Assembly (NCBI GenBank): GCA_945903645.1
Contig: CAMDOM010000020.1
Coordinates: forward strand, 1 to 48,390
Origin: Chryseobacterium gleum
GTDB lineage: Bacteria; Bacteroidota; Bacteroidia; UBA10329
Length of the DNA stretch: 48,390 nucleotides
Direction: 5' to 3'
In this document: in pieces, positions 1-9,105 of the stretch
Position numbering within the stretch: position 1 is the first letter of the stretch
How the letters are laid out: every line of letters begins with the position of its first letter
Notes under the pieces: model-generated
The model's input: the letters and a program-made list of their open reading frames with translations, nothing else
What the model was told of the DNA's origin: nothing
The model's database searches: none
Made by a program: the position numbers and the translations under genes

Positions 1-560
1 CCATCGCCTTCTTTGGTTATAACCTCCGAAATTTTCCCTTTCTTAGTGTTGAAATTGTAGCGCATATTTTCGGCCACAAATTCCGATTCACCACTCTTGA
101 ATACGGGTTTACCTACTATTCTTCCTGTTGAGTCGGCTACACCAATGGCATACACTTCCTTTTTTTCTTGGTCTATTTCAATGTACTCGGCCTTCAAATC
201 AATATCCTGATAATTGATTTGAGCTTCTCCAAAGAGATACACCATTTTTAAATCAACACTAAAGCGAATGGAATCGCGCGCATGATATTTTACCGGGCTA
301 TCTAAACCTTCGCCTGCATTTTTCTTTTTGGTAAAAGACAGAGAATCCTGTGCAACTACGGTAGTGTCTGACTGCGCTGGCAGGCTATCTAATTCGAATA
401 CTTTAGTAGAATCGGTTAACTGTAAGTTACTGTCGAGCGAGTAAATCTTGCCGCCTTTCAAGGGCTTATTGACCACAGAATCTGTTGGCGCATCCTGAGC
501 CATTGCGCAGCGCGAAACTAAAAGGACTAACAGGCAGTACCTTACCAATCGTATAAACAC
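1..560 (-). CDS. lptD: LPS assembly protein LptD, N-terminal part (cut by window edge)
   Basis: LptD is the outer membrane barrel that inserts lipopolysaccharide into the outer leaflet. Only about the first 186 residues lie in the window. The translation gives a hydrophobic signal peptide ending near RCAMAQD. A Ser/Asp-rich linker follows, and then the OstA-like beta-jellyroll with phrases common in Bacteroidota LptD (SPVKYHARDSI, LKAEYIEID, DSTGRIVGKPVF, MRYNFNTKKGKI). No ATG precedes the signal peptide. I chose GTG at 560; an in-frame TTG at 575 is the alternative. It is divergent from the amidase gene, a pairing often seen in this phylum. The family call is from memory of related proteins and is firm. 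The start is uncertain. Confidence 0.85.
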   Translation of the reverse strand, partial: MFIRLVRYCLLVLLVSRCAMAQDAPTDSVVNKPLKGGKIYSLDSNLQLTDSTKVFELDSLPAQSDTTVVAQDSLSFTKKKNAGEGLDSPVKYHARDSIRFSVDLKMVYLFGEAQINYQDIDLKAEYIEIDQEKKEVYAIGVADSTGRIVGKPVFKSGESEFVAENMRYNFNTKKGKISEVITKEGD

Positions 561-663
561 GTTTCTGATGCGCAAAGGGGCTGCTTTATATTGCAGGAAA
601 AGGCGTTATTTTGGGCGTTCAAAGCTAACTATTTCACCAAACCGCTACAGATAGTAACAATTG

Positions 664-2466
664 ATGGAGGCGAGTACGCTACAACGCTTTTTTTGGGTCT
701 TTATTGCATTCGTTGCGGTCGTGTTTTCTGGCTACGCTCAAAAGGCCGAACTGGCCTATAAAATGAAGACCGTTGTGATTGATGCAGGGCATGGTGGAAA
801 TGACCCTGGCAATCTTGGAACTGGAAGATATAAGAACAAGGAAAAGGATATTTCTCTTGATGTTGCGAAGCGACTAGGCACATTGATTAAACAAACCTAT
901 CCGAATGTTTCGGTAAAATATACCCGAGAAACGGATATTTTTATTGGTTTAAATGAGCGGGCTGACGTTGCAAACAAAGCCGATGCCGACATTTTTATAA
1001 GTATTCACTGTAATGCGGCCAAAAGTACTTCTGCGCAAGGGGTAGAAACGTTTGCGCTGGGCTTGCATCGCAATGACGAGAATTTGCAGGTGGCCATGAA
1101 AGAAAACCAAGCCATCTTTTTAGAGGACGATTATCAAACTAAATACGAGGGCTTTGACCCTAATTCTCCAGAAAGCATCATTGCTCTTACCATTATGCAA
1201 AGTGCCTTTTTGGAACAAAGTCTTCGGATTTCCTCTTATATACAAGGACAGTTTAAGGATAGTGTTGGTAGGAAGGATAGAGGTGTGAAGCAAGCAGGTT
1301 TCCTTGTACTACGCAGAACTACAATGCCAAGCATACTGATTGAGCTTGGGTTTCTGACTAATGCTCAAGAAGAGGATTTCTTGAATTCTGAGAACGGCAA
1401 AGCCACTATGGTATCGGCTATTTTTCGCGGATTTCAGGAGTACAAAGAGCGCGTTGAAGGCGGAACTTCTGCGGTAAAACCTTCAGAAGTAAAATCGCAA
1501 ACAGAGGCTGTTAAAGAAAAACATGTTGAGACAGAAAAACCAAAAGAAACTCCAGCGCCTAGCACGGCCGAGCAAGAGAAAGCGCAGAAGCAGCAAGCTT
1601 TGGATGCGGCAATTGCAGAAAAAGCACGTTTAGAGAAATTAAAACAGGAACAGGCCATCGAAGCCCAAAAGAAAAACAGAGAGGAGCAGAAGAGGAAGGA
1701 AGAAGCAGACAGGTTGGCCGCTGAAAAACGTGCAAAAGAGGGAGAATTGGAAGCGGCAAAAGTTTTGGCCGAACAGAAAGAAAAGCAAGAAAAAGAAGAT
1801 CGCCTAAAACGTGAAATGGTAGCGGAACAAGCGCGTGTTGAGTTTGCTGAACGCTTGTCCGAGCGCGAAAAAGCAAAGCAAGATTCGATACAACAGGTTC
1901 ACGCTAGGCAACGTGAGAAAGTGAATAATGAGCCAGAGAGGAAAGAATCTACCGTAGAAACTGCCCCAGTAAAGAAGGATGTAGTTCCGCAACTTTCGGA
2001 TAAGCCCATAACAACCGATGAGGCCGAACTTTTATTTCTCGAAAAGCGAAAGGTTGAACTTGAAAGCAGAATAGCTAAGGTAAAAGGTGTGGAATCATCA
2101 TCAGCTGTTTCTTCGGAGGCTGTAGACCTTAAATCAGTGGAAAATCCTGCAGCACCCGTTAAAACGGAAACTCCTGTAAAGCAATCGGTGCCTACAAGGG
2201 TTGAAAAAGGTGTGGTATTGTCGGTACAAGTTGCCTCATCAGCCAAACCGCTTGATGTAAATTCGCCACAATTCAAAGGGCAAAAAGCTTCAAGCTATGC
2301 ACAAGACGGTCAGTACAAGTACATCATTGGCAGTTTCACCACTTTCGCAGCTGCAAGCGCAGAGCAATCGAGGCTCAGAAAATTGGGATTTGAAGGGGCA
2401 TTTGTGGTTGCTTTTAGAGATGGACTTCGCATCACAGCCGATGAGGCAAGACGGGTTTTAAAGTAA
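664..2466 (+). CDS. N-acetylmuramoyl-L-alanine amidase with coiled coil and SPOR-like tail
   Basis: A cell-wall hydrolase that cuts the bond between MurNAc and L-Ala of the stem peptide, acting in the periplasm during growth and division. Residues 1-25 are a signal peptide (FSGYAQ). Residues 36-255 form an Amidase_3 domain with the expected zinc and catalytic residues: His43 in IDAGHGG, Glu60, His115 in ISIHCNA and Glu228 in LIELGF. Residues about 300-430 are a Lys/Glu/Ala-rich coiled coil. The last 80 residues (VQVASS, YKYIIGSF, then a Leu-Arg-Lys-Leu-Gly-Phe stretch) look like a SPOR domain, which binds denuded septal glycan. The ATG at 664 is preferred to the adjacent TTG at 661. The next gene starts 9 bases downstream, so the two are probably co-transcribed. 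Confidence 0.9.
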   Translation: MEASTLQRFFWVFIAFVAVVFSGYAQKAELAYKMKTVVIDAGHGGNDPGNLGTGRYKNKEKDISLDVAKRLGTLIKQTYPNVSVKYTRETDIFIGLNERADVANKADADIFISIHCNAAKSTSAQGVETFALGLHRNDENLQVAMKENQAIFLEDDYQTKYEGFDPNSPESIIALTIMQSAFLEQSLRISSYIQGQFKDSVGRKDRGVKQAGFLVLRRTTMPSILIELGFLTNAQEEDFLNSENGKATMVSAIFRGFQEYKERVEGGTSAVKPSEVKSQTEAVKEKHVETEKPKETPAPSTAEQEKAQKQQALDAAIAEKARLEKLKQEQAIEAQKKNREEQKRKEEADRLAAEKRAKEGELEAAKVLAEQKEKQEKEDRLKREMVAEQARVEFAERLSEREKAKQDSIQQVHARQREKVNNEPERKESTVETAPVKKDVVPQLSDKPITTDEAELLFLEKRKVELESRIAKVKGVESSSAVSSEAVDLKSVENPAAPVKTETPVKQSVPTRVEKGVVLSVQVASSAKPLDVNSPQFKGQKASSYAQDGQYKYIIGSFTTFAAASAEQSRLRKLGFEGAFVVAFRDGLRITADEARRVLK

Positions 2467-2475
2467 AAAGAGTAC

Positions 2476-3429
2476 ATGAGATATTCGAAAGAAGTTAGAA
2501 CTGCTTTAGTAACCATTGCAACATTGGTGGCTTTCGTTTGGGGGTATAATTTCCTGAAAGGCAATGATATTTTTAGCAAGCAAAGGGTATACTATTCGGT
2601 GTTCGAAAATGCAGGAGGATTGGTTACTTCCGCGCCAGTATTAGCTAATGGATATAAGGTTGGTTTGGTTAGGAGTATCTATTTCGAGCCTGACAACGGG
2701 CGAAGGTTGATTGTTGAAATAATGCTCACTGCTGATGACTTCGAGATTCCCAATGGTACAGTGGCCGAACTTTCATCTGATTTGTTTGGAACAACAAGCA
2801 TTCAATTGATGTTAGGAAGTATCGAAGGCTTCTTTGCGGAAGGAGATACCTTGCCAACGCAATTGAAAGTTGGTTTAATGGCAAGCCTCGACCCTTTGAA
2901 AGACAAAGCCGATAAACTCATACAAAATTTGGATTCCTTGGTGTTAGATATTCGAGATGCGTTGGGTAAAGGTGAAAAAGCCTCTTCCATCAACACTGCG
3001 TTGAGAGACTTAGCAGTAACAATGGAAAATCTAAAACGCGCTACAGGAAAAATCGATGGTCTAGTTTCGAAAGATGGAGATTTGAGCAGAATTCTAGCCG
3101 ATGTGGAAGCATTCACATCGGTGCTAGACGAAAACAAAGGTGAAATAGATCGGTTGCTGGGCAATTTGGCAACCTTCTCCGATTCGCTTGCGGCAGCTGA
3201 TATTGCTTCCACAATCAACAATGCAAACAAAACTTTTGCAGAATTGGCGGTTGCTATGGAGAAAATCAATAGTGGAGAAGGCACTATTGGTAAGCTCATA
3301 AGCAACGATACCATATTCACTAATCTGGCATCAGCCACAGCCAATTTGGATAGCCTCTTTATCGACATCAAAGCGCGGCCTAGCAGATACGTTCATGTAT
3401 CCTTGTTTGGCAAGAAAAACAAGGACTGA
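2476..3429 (+). CDS. MCE (MlaD-like) family protein
   Basis: Substrate-binding component of an MCE/Mla-type lipid transport system, anchored in the inner membrane and facing the periplasm. Residues 7-27 form one transmembrane anchor. Residues 36-115 form the MCE domain, with the family pattern of a YYSVFENAGGL strand and then GYKVGLVRSIYF. The rest is helical with repeated Leu/Asp/Asn heptads, as in MlaD-like proteins that form a hexameric ring with a helical tail. The length, 317 residues, is normal for Bacteroidota. It follows the amidase by 9 bases. No MlaE or MlaF genes are in the window, so its transporter partners must be elsewhere. The exact lipid is unknown. Confidence 0.85.
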   Translation: MRYSKEVRTALVTIATLVAFVWGYNFLKGNDIFSKQRVYYSVFENAGGLVTSAPVLANGYKVGLVRSIYFEPDNGRRLIVEIMLTADDFEIPNGTVAELSSDLFGTTSIQLMLGSIEGFFAEGDTLPTQLKVGLMASLDPLKDKADKLIQNLDSLVLDIRDALGKGEKASSINTALRDLAVTMENLKRATGKIDGLVSKDGDLSRILADVEAFTSVLDENKGEIDRLLGNLATFSDSLAAADIASTINNANKTFAELAVAMEKINSGEGTIGKLISNDTIFTNLASATANLDSLFIDIKARPSRYVHVSLFGKKNKD

Positions 3430-3465
3430 TTCTGAATCAAACCACCACCAGTTAAGCACATATCT

Positions 3466-4779
3466 ATGCAGTATATCCCTAACATAATTTTCCTCATAGC
3501 ATTTCTAGCAGCCGGAGGGTTGTTTTATCGCAACGCTAGTAAAATATATCGTAACATAATGCTTGGTCGCTCGGTGGATAGAACCGACCGCCCATCCGAC
3601 CGCTTGAAAACCATGCTCAAAGTGGCATTCGGTCAAAGTAAAATGATGGTGAGGCCAATTCCTGCCCTATTGCATTTCATGGTCTATATTGGATTCATTC
3701 TCATCAATATTGAGGTGTTGGAAATAGTGATTGATGGTATTTTGGGCACACATCGCGTTTTTGCGGCCCCACTTGGGGTATTGTATACCGTTGCAATAGG
3801 GTTCTTCGAAATTCTTGCGGTGCTCGTTATAGTGGCATGTATCGCTTTTTTGTGGAGAAGAAATGTGATGAAGTTGGCGCGGTTTCACAAGCCCGAAATG
3901 AAAGGTTGGGCTTTCACCGATGCCAATAACATCTTGGTAATTGAAATAGTGTTGATGTGCGCCCTTTTGATAATGAATGCTAGCGAAGCTAATATGCCAG
4001 AGGAACATCGGTCGGGACCGTTTCTTATCAGTCAGTTTTTAGCACCAATGTTTGTAGGACTTGGATTCGAAACACTTCACATCATCGAACGCGTTTGCTG
4101 GTGGGCGCATATTCTTGGCATTTTTGCCTTTCTCAATTATCTCCCTTTTTCGAAGCATTTGCACATTATGTTGGCGTTTCCCAACACGTATATGTCCAAT
4201 CTGGAGAAAAAAGGAAGGTTCACTAACTTAGAAAGTGTTACCAATGAGGTGAAGTTGATGATGGACCCCAATGCTGACCCGTATGCAGCCCCAGTCGCAG
4301 GTACTTCGGAACCGCAGCGGTTTGGTGCAAAGGATGTGCAAGATTTATCTCAGATTCAATTACTTAACGCTTACACCTGCACTGAGTGTGGCCGTTGCAC
4401 ATCTAACTGTCCTGCCAATATCACCGGCAAGTTGCTTTCTCCGCGCAAAATAATGATGGATACCCGCGACCGATTGGAAGAAGTGGGCAAAAATATGGAC
4501 ACCAATGGTGGTCAGTTTATGGACGATGGTAAGAGTCTATTGCATAACTTTATTACTCCAGAAGAATTGTGGGCCTGCACTTCGTGCAATGCTTGTGTGG
4601 AAAGTTGCCCGGTAAATATTGATCCGCTTAGCATTATTGTCGATTTGCGCAGATACTTGGTAATGGAAGAATCTAAGCCACCTTCAGCGCTAGCCACTGT
4701 GTTTAGCAACATCGAGAACAACGGAGCGCCTTGGCAGTTTTCTCCTGCCGATAGAGCAAATTGGACTGCAGAAAATTGA
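3466..4779 (+). CDS. Membrane (Fe-S)-binding oxidoreductase subunit, HdrC/GlpC-like
   Basis: A membrane electron-transfer protein. The N-terminal half (to about residue 240) has several transmembrane helices with histidines that could bind haem, as in NarI/DsrM-type domains. The C-terminal half carries two cysteine clusters of the 4Fe-4S ferredoxin type: CTECGRCTSNCP and CTSCNACVESCP, each with the CxxCxxCxxxCP spacing. The next gene encodes a protein with a CCG domain, so the pair probably forms a heterodisulfide-reductase-like or quinone-linked oxidoreductase. The pair sits downstream of amidase-MCE, an order I recall from other Bacteroidota. The electron donor and acceptor cannot be read from the sequence. 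The gene starts 36 bases after the MCE stop. Confidence 0.85.
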   Translation: MQYIPNIIFLIAFLAAGGLFYRNASKIYRNIMLGRSVDRTDRPSDRLKTMLKVAFGQSKMMVRPIPALLHFMVYIGFILINIEVLEIVIDGILGTHRVFAAPLGVLYTVAIGFFEILAVLVIVACIAFLWRRNVMKLARFHKPEMKGWAFTDANNILVIEIVLMCALLIMNASEANMPEEHRSGPFLISQFLAPMFVGLGFETLHIIERVCWWAHILGIFAFLNYLPFSKHLHIMLAFPNTYMSNLEKKGRFTNLESVTNEVKLMMDPNADPYAAPVAGTSEPQRFGAKDVQDLSQIQLLNAYTCTECGRCTSNCPANITGKLLSPRKIMMDTRDRLEEVGKNMDTNGGQFMDDGKSLLHNFITPEELWACTSCNACVESCPVNIDPLSIIVDLRRYLVMEESKPPSALATVFSNIENNGAPWQFSPADRANWTAEN

Positions 4780-4848
4780 TGAATTACTACTTGTTTTTGG
4801 GAGTGATTTAATTCCAGACCTTTTTAGATAATTAAGAAACTGATTGAT

Positions 4849-5640
4849 ATGAGCGATTTATTAAAAGTGCCAACAATGGCCGAAATGATGGCCGCAGGCG
4901 AAACTCCAGACATTCTATTTTGGGTAGGATGTTCGGGCAGTTTTGACGACCGTGCCAAGAAAATCACCAAGGCTATTGTGAAAATTCTGAATAAGGTGAA
5001 CATCAAGTTTGCCATATTGGGAACGGAAGAAACCTGCACTGGAGACCCTGCAAAGCGCGCTGGAAACGAGTTTTTATTTCAAATGCAAGCCATGACTAAC
5101 ATTCAGGTTTTGAATGCTTACGAGGTGAAAAAAATAGTAACTGGCTGCCCACATTGTTTCAATACCTTGAAAAATGAATATCCTGAATTGGGTGGAAAGT
5201 ATGAGGTAATTCATCATACTCAATTGATTCAGCAATTGATTGATGAAGGAAAATTGAAGGTGGATGGAGGCTCCTTCAAAGGTCAGAAAATCACGTTTCA
5301 CGATCCATGTTATCTGGGTAGAGCAAATGATGAGTATGAAGCACCGCGAGCAATCATTCAAAAGTTAGATGCTGAATTGGCCGAAATGAAACGCTCTCGC
5401 GCCAATGGATTGTGCTGTGGTGCTGGCGGTGCTCAAATGTTTAAGGAAGCCGAGCATGGCGACAAAGAAGTGAACATGGAGCGTGCAGAGGAAGCCCTCG
5501 AATTAAAGCCACAGGTTATTGCTACTGGTTGTCCGTTTTGCAACACAATGATGACCGATGGTGTGAAATACAACAACAAATCGGAAGAAACCAAAGTGCT
5601 TGATGTGGCCGAGCTTATTGCCCAAGCTGCCGATTTGTGA
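4849..5640 (+). CDS. (Fe-S)-binding protein with CCG domains, HdrB/GlpC/LutA-like
   Basis: A soluble partner of the preceding membrane Fe-S protein. The 263 residues contain two cysteine-rich CCG-type modules. The first has GCSGS near residue 26, a cysteine at ETCTGD and the GCPHCFNT cluster. The second has HDPCYLGR, the diagnostic GLCCGAGGA motif and GCPFCNTMM. In heterodisulfide reductase HdrB and its relatives these cysteines bind an unusual Fe-S cluster that handles thiols or quinones. The protein lacks a signal peptide and transmembrane helices. It is 69 bases from the membrane subunit and its stop overlaps the start of the next gene (TGATG), which suggests one operon. Substrate unknown. 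Confidence 0.85.
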   Translation: MSDLLKVPTMAEMMAAGETPDILFWVGCSGSFDDRAKKITKAIVKILNKVNIKFAILGTEETCTGDPAKRAGNEFLFQMQAMTNIQVLNAYEVKKIVTGCPHCFNTLKNEYPELGGKYEVIHHTQLIQQLIDEGKLKVDGGSFKGQKITFHDPCYLGRANDEYEAPRAIIQKLDAELAEMKRSRANGLCCGAGGAQMFKEAEHGDKEVNMERAEEALELKPQVIATGCPFCNTMMTDGVKYNNKSEETKVLDVAELIAQAADL

Positions 5641-6173
5641 TGCTGGCGCCCACAATTTCCCCCGATATGAATACTAGTTTATCCGATTTCGATGCATTTT
5701 CGCTTCATGCCCGTACATGGGTGTATCAAGGTTCGCGGACGCTTATGGATGACGAAACTGCTTTGGTGGGCACCTTAGCCAACGCTTTTGTAAAAGACTG
5801 GAAAGCTCACGGCCAGCCGCTTATGGCTGCAGCTGATGTACTGTATAATCGCTTTTTGGTAATAATGGTAGATGAAGATGCTGCCCATGCCAGCGGCTGT
5901 TCTATTGATAGTTCAGTGGCGTTTATCCGTTCGCTGCAGAATCGCCTCAATGTTGATTTTATGGACCGTATGCAATTGGCCTATATTTCATCTTCCAATG
6001 CGGTGATGCAGGTGCATGTTAACCAATTGGAAACTGCGTTTGCCCAAGGAGAGTTAAACGCTGCCACCACTGTGTTTAATAATATGGTTGTTTCGCACGC
6101 AGAACTTCAATCCAAATGGCGCATTCCTTTAGCGCAAAGCTGGGCAGCAACCAGAGTAGGGGAGTTGGGGTAG
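5640..6173 (+). CDS. Conserved small protein of Bacteroidota (often mislabelled ABC transporter ATPase)
   Basis: A 177-residue soluble protein of unknown function. The ATG at 5640 overlaps the stop of the Fe-S gene as TGATG; another in-frame ATG lies at 5667 and gives the start MNTSLSDFDAF. Recognisable family phrases are ARTWVYQGSR, a VDEDAAHASGCSIDSSV segment and DFMDRMQLAY. Homologues I recall in this phylum carry the same Gly-Cys-Ser-Ile-Asp block. Database entries often call them ABC transporter ATPases, but no Walker A, signature or Walker B motif is present here, so that name should not be copied. The overlap with the Fe-S gene suggests a shared role or at least shared expression. Confidence 0.7.
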   Translation: MLAPTISPDMNTSLSDFDAFSLHARTWVYQGSRTLMDDETALVGTLANAFVKDWKAHGQPLMAAADVLYNRFLVIMVDEDAAHASGCSIDSSVAFIRSLQNRLNVDFMDRMQLAYISSSNAVMQVHVNQLETAFAQGELNAATTVFNNMVVSHAELQSKWRIPLAQSWAATRVGELG

Positions 6174-6594
6174 CCTACTCTTTGGTTGGTGCTCAATGCT
6201 TTTGATTGTAGGTTCTAGTAGGTTGTAGTTCTGTGAATCAGAGCTGGTTTAGGTTATAGCAAATCCTGAATCTATTTCAGGAACATGATAGGTCGGATAT
6301 TCCCATTTGTTTTTAAAGCACCCATTGCCAGTAAAAGTCTACACAGAAATTGGGATTGCCTTAAACTATTTAAACTTTTGTCCGTTGGTAACTACCTAAT
6401 TGATTTGATTAGTGCAATTAGAAACTATGGCGTGGTTGGTAGTTTTTCATGAGAAATATACGGTCAGAAAGCTACCATAAGCATCAAAGTGATTGGAGGT
6501 AACTAGCTCTTAAAGCAATGGACTGATTTAGTTTTGTCAAGTCAAACATTGGTTTTTCGCTAAACCCTTTCATCTGCCAATCGTCTTACTCACC
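6174..6594. other. Non-coding gap of 421 bases
   Basis: No convincing gene is seen on either strand. The only structure is a perfect 7-base inverted repeat, TCCTGAA at 6264-6270 and TTCAGGA at 6276-6282, with a 5-base loop and no T-run. It may be a weak transcript end for the operon upstream, but I cannot show that. Confidence 0.5.
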
Positions 6595-7899
6595 ATGAAA
6601 CACATATACTTCCTCTTGGTGCTGTTCGCCACCACGCTTGCCACCGCCCAATCACTCTACTTTCCGCCTATAGTTGGCAACGCTTGGGAAACCACCACGC
6701 CCGAAGAGCTGGGCTGGTGCCCCGAAAAGGTGGACACCCTGCTCGACTATTTGGACGCCAAAAACACCAAAGCATTCATTTTGCTCAAAGACGGGCGTAT
6801 CGTCATTGAGCAGTATTTCGGTACTTTCACTCAAGACAGCGCATGGTATTGGGCCTCGGCTGGCAAAACCATCACTTCCTTTATGGTGGGCATTGCGCAG
6901 CAAGAAGGCCATCTCTCCATAGCCGACACCACCTCCGATTATCTCGGCACAGGCTGGACCAGCTGCACCTCTCAAGAGGAGGAGAAAATCACCATTCGCC
7001 ACCAACTTAGCATGACCAGCGGCCTTGATGATGATGTGCCCGACCACTTTTGCACCCTCGCCTCGTGCCTCCTCTGCATTGCCAATCCAGGCACCCGCTG
7101 GGCCTACCACAACGGTCCCTATACCCTGCTTGACGGGGTGATTGAGGCGGCCTCCGGCCAAACCCTTAACACCTACACCACCCAAAAACTGAAAACCCCA
7201 ACAGGAATGACGGGGGCGTTTTTTTCATCGGGCTACAATAATGTGTTCTTTAGCAAACCCCGAAGTATGGCCCGTTTTGGTCTATTGATGCTTAATAACG
7301 GAAACTGGAACGGAAACCAAATAATGACCGATGCCACTTATTTCAACGCCATGGTAAATACCTCGCAATCGCTCAACCTGAGCTACGGCTACTTATGGTG
7401 GCTCAACGGCAAGGCCACAGCCATGCTGCCCGGCTCACAATTTCAGTTTGCAGGTCCGCTAAACCCCAACGCACCCGATGATATGTATGCGGCATTGGGC
7501 AAAGACGGGCAGATCATCAACGTGGTGCCCAGCCTCAATCTGGTATACATCCGCATGGGTAATGCCCCCGGAGTGGGCGAAGTGCCCATCACTTTCAACG
7601 ACACCATCTGGCAGCGGGTAAACGATCTGATGTGCAGTTCTGTTGGGGTAAATGATGCGGATGTTGCCCAAGAAATTCGCATCTATCCGAACCCAGGCAG
7701 CGGAGAATTCAACCTTTCTATCCCCTCAACTATTGAGGTAATGGACATGTATGGAAGAATACTACTAGGCCCCATGCGCACCAGCACCATCAACCTAAGC
7801 GCCCATAGTGATGGGGTTTATTTGGTACGGATAACGGAGGATGGGCTGCCGAGAATTGAGCGAGTGCTCAAGGCATCTTCTTCCATTTTCACCCCTTAA
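6595..7899 (+). CDS. Secreted serine hydrolase (beta-lactamase/class C family) with T9SS sorting domain
   Basis: A secreted hydrolase of the beta-lactamase-related family (class C, esterase or D-Ala-D-Ala peptidase type). Residues 1-19 are a signal peptide ending ATAQS. The nucleophile motif SxxK is Ser88-Ala-Gly-Lys91 and the YxN motif is Tyr171-His-Asn173. The last 75 residues begin with IYPNPGSGEFNLS and continue through VMDMYGRIL and GVYLVRI, a typical type A C-terminal sorting domain for the type IX secretion system. The product should therefore reach the cell surface or medium. The first 600 bases are visibly richer in C and G, with many C-ending codons (ACC, GCC), than the neighbours, which hints at separate origin. 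Substrate cannot be told. Confidence 0.85.
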   Translation: MKHIYFLLVLFATTLATAQSLYFPPIVGNAWETTTPEELGWCPEKVDTLLDYLDAKNTKAFILLKDGRIVIEQYFGTFTQDSAWYWASAGKTITSFMVGIAQQEGHLSIADTTSDYLGTGWTSCTSQEEEKITIRHQLSMTSGLDDDVPDHFCTLASCLLCIANPGTRWAYHNGPYTLLDGVIEAASGQTLNTYTTQKLKTPTGMTGAFFSSGYNNVFFSKPRSMARFGLLMLNNGNWNGNQIMTDATYFNAMVNTSQSLNLSYGYLWWLNGKATAMLPGSQFQFAGPLNPNAPDDMYAALGKDGQIINVVPSLNLVYIRMGNAPGVGEVPITFNDTIWQRVNDLMCSSVGVNDADVAQEIRIYPNPGSGEFNLSIPSTIEVMDMYGRILLGPMRTSTINLSAHSDGVYLVRITEDGLPRIERVLKASSSIFTP

Positions 7900-7911
7900 A
7901 ATTGATTATTC

Positions 7912-7919
7912 TATCTTTG
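7912..7919 (+). promoter_or_regulatory. Promoter -7 box TATCTTTG directly before mltD-like gene
   Basis: TATCTTTG matches the Bacteroidota -7 consensus TAnnTTTG exactly. Only four bases (TACC) separate it from the ATG at 7924, so transcription would begin at or inside the start codon. I see no clear -33 TTTG at the right distance. Confidence 0.55.
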
Positions 7920-7923
7920 TACC

Positions 7924-8967
7924 ATGCTAAGGATAGATAAGAAGAGATTCCGATTCCCTACCGCACTGGTTATTTTGGCCCTTTCGGCTTGGACCATGAT
8001 GCTCGTTTCCTATTCGTTTTCGAACAAACATGATTCGGATGATGCATTCGAAAAACGCTTTCAAGAGGACTACCGCGTTTACAGTTTAACGCTTCCCAAC
8101 AACCTCACGTTTTGCGGCAATCGTGTGCCCACATTCGATACCGATATCCGCGAGCGTATGGACCGCGAACTGTTGGTAAACACCTACTGGCAAAGCAACA
8201 CCATGCTGTTTCACAAGCGCGCCCATCGCTGGTTTCCTGTAATAGAACCGATATTGAAGCAGTATGGCGTCCCCGAAGATTTTAAGTATCTCGCAGTGAT
8301 AGAAAGCGGATTGATAAACTCCGTATCGCCATCTGGCGCAGTGGGCTATTGGCAGATATTGGAACCTACCGCCAAAGAATTGGGTCTAGAGGTGAATACC
8401 GAAGTTGACGAACGCTATCATGTAGAGAAATCCACGGTTGCCGCTTGCAAATTTCTGCGCGATGCTTACGATAAACTGGGCAGTTGGGAAATGGCCGCTG
8501 CGGCCTACAACATGGGCCTTGGCGGAGTGAGTAAGCAGATGAAACGCCAAAACACCACCAACTACTACGACCTTATTCTGGGTTCTGAAACCAGTCGCTA
8601 TGTGTTTCGCATCATTGCCGCCAAGTTGATTCTTGAAAATCCAACTCGCTACGGATTTCATTACCGCGAAAAAGACCTCTACAAACCAGAGAAAACCTAC
8701 GAGGTGAAGATTGATAGTACCATCACCGATTTTAGCCACGTGGTAGCCAAACTAAACACTACCTACAAGATCCTCAAAATCTTTAATCCTTGGCTGCGCG
8801 AACCCACATTGGCCAACAAGGACAACAAGACCTACATCTTGAAATTGCCCGAAAAGGGATATTTCAACATTTCGGCTATGGATCCATCTATACTGGCCGA
8901 CAGCGCCCTGTGGGAGCATCCAGAGGATTTCTCGTCTAAGGTTGTTTTGCCCGAAGCGACAGAGTAA
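7924..8967 (+). CDS. Membrane-bound lytic murein transglycosylase, MltD-like
   Basis: Cuts the glycan strand of peptidoglycan with formation of 1,6-anhydroMurNAc, in the periplasm. Residues 12-32 are a signal anchor. The SLT domain spans about 100-240, with the catalytic Glu127 in VIESGL, the SPSGAVGYWQI stretch, the DERYHVEKS segment and the AAAYNMGLGGV motif. These are the standard motifs of family 1D transglycosylases. A short region follows (about 260-325) that may be a degenerate LysM-like segment (YKILKIFNPWL, YILKLP); MltD homologues usually carry clearer LysM repeats. A promoter box lies only 4 bases upstream of ATG and there is no room for a Shine-Dalgarno site, so the mRNA is probably leaderless. 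Confidence 0.9.
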   Translation: MLRIDKKRFRFPTALVILALSAWTMMLVSYSFSNKHDSDDAFEKRFQEDYRVYSLTLPNNLTFCGNRVPTFDTDIRERMDRELLVNTYWQSNTMLFHKRAHRWFPVIEPILKQYGVPEDFKYLAVIESGLINSVSPSGAVGYWQILEPTAKELGLEVNTEVDERYHVEKSTVAACKFLRDAYDKLGSWEMAAAAYNMGLGGVSKQMKRQNTTNYYDLILGSETSRYVFRIIAAKLILENPTRYGFHYREKDLYKPEKTYEVKIDSTITDFSHVVAKLNTTYKILKIFNPWLREPTLANKDNKTYILKLPEKGYFNISAMDPSILADSALWEHPEDFSSKVVLPEATE

Positions 8968-9105
8968 TGTAGTATGCGAGGAACGAAGTAGCCTCTTGTA
9001 GGTAATACACCCTTCATTCCTTCATCACATCATTCCTGCAAAATCATTTTTCTCCTTTAAGCATTTTCTTTTCAGCCATCTTCCCCGTTTCTTTGTTCTT
9101 TCATA

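Noticed and set aside
1434-2276. Several minus-strand open frames inside the amidase gene
   Set aside because: They arise from the biased Lys/Glu/Ala coiled-coil codons of the amidase read in reverse.
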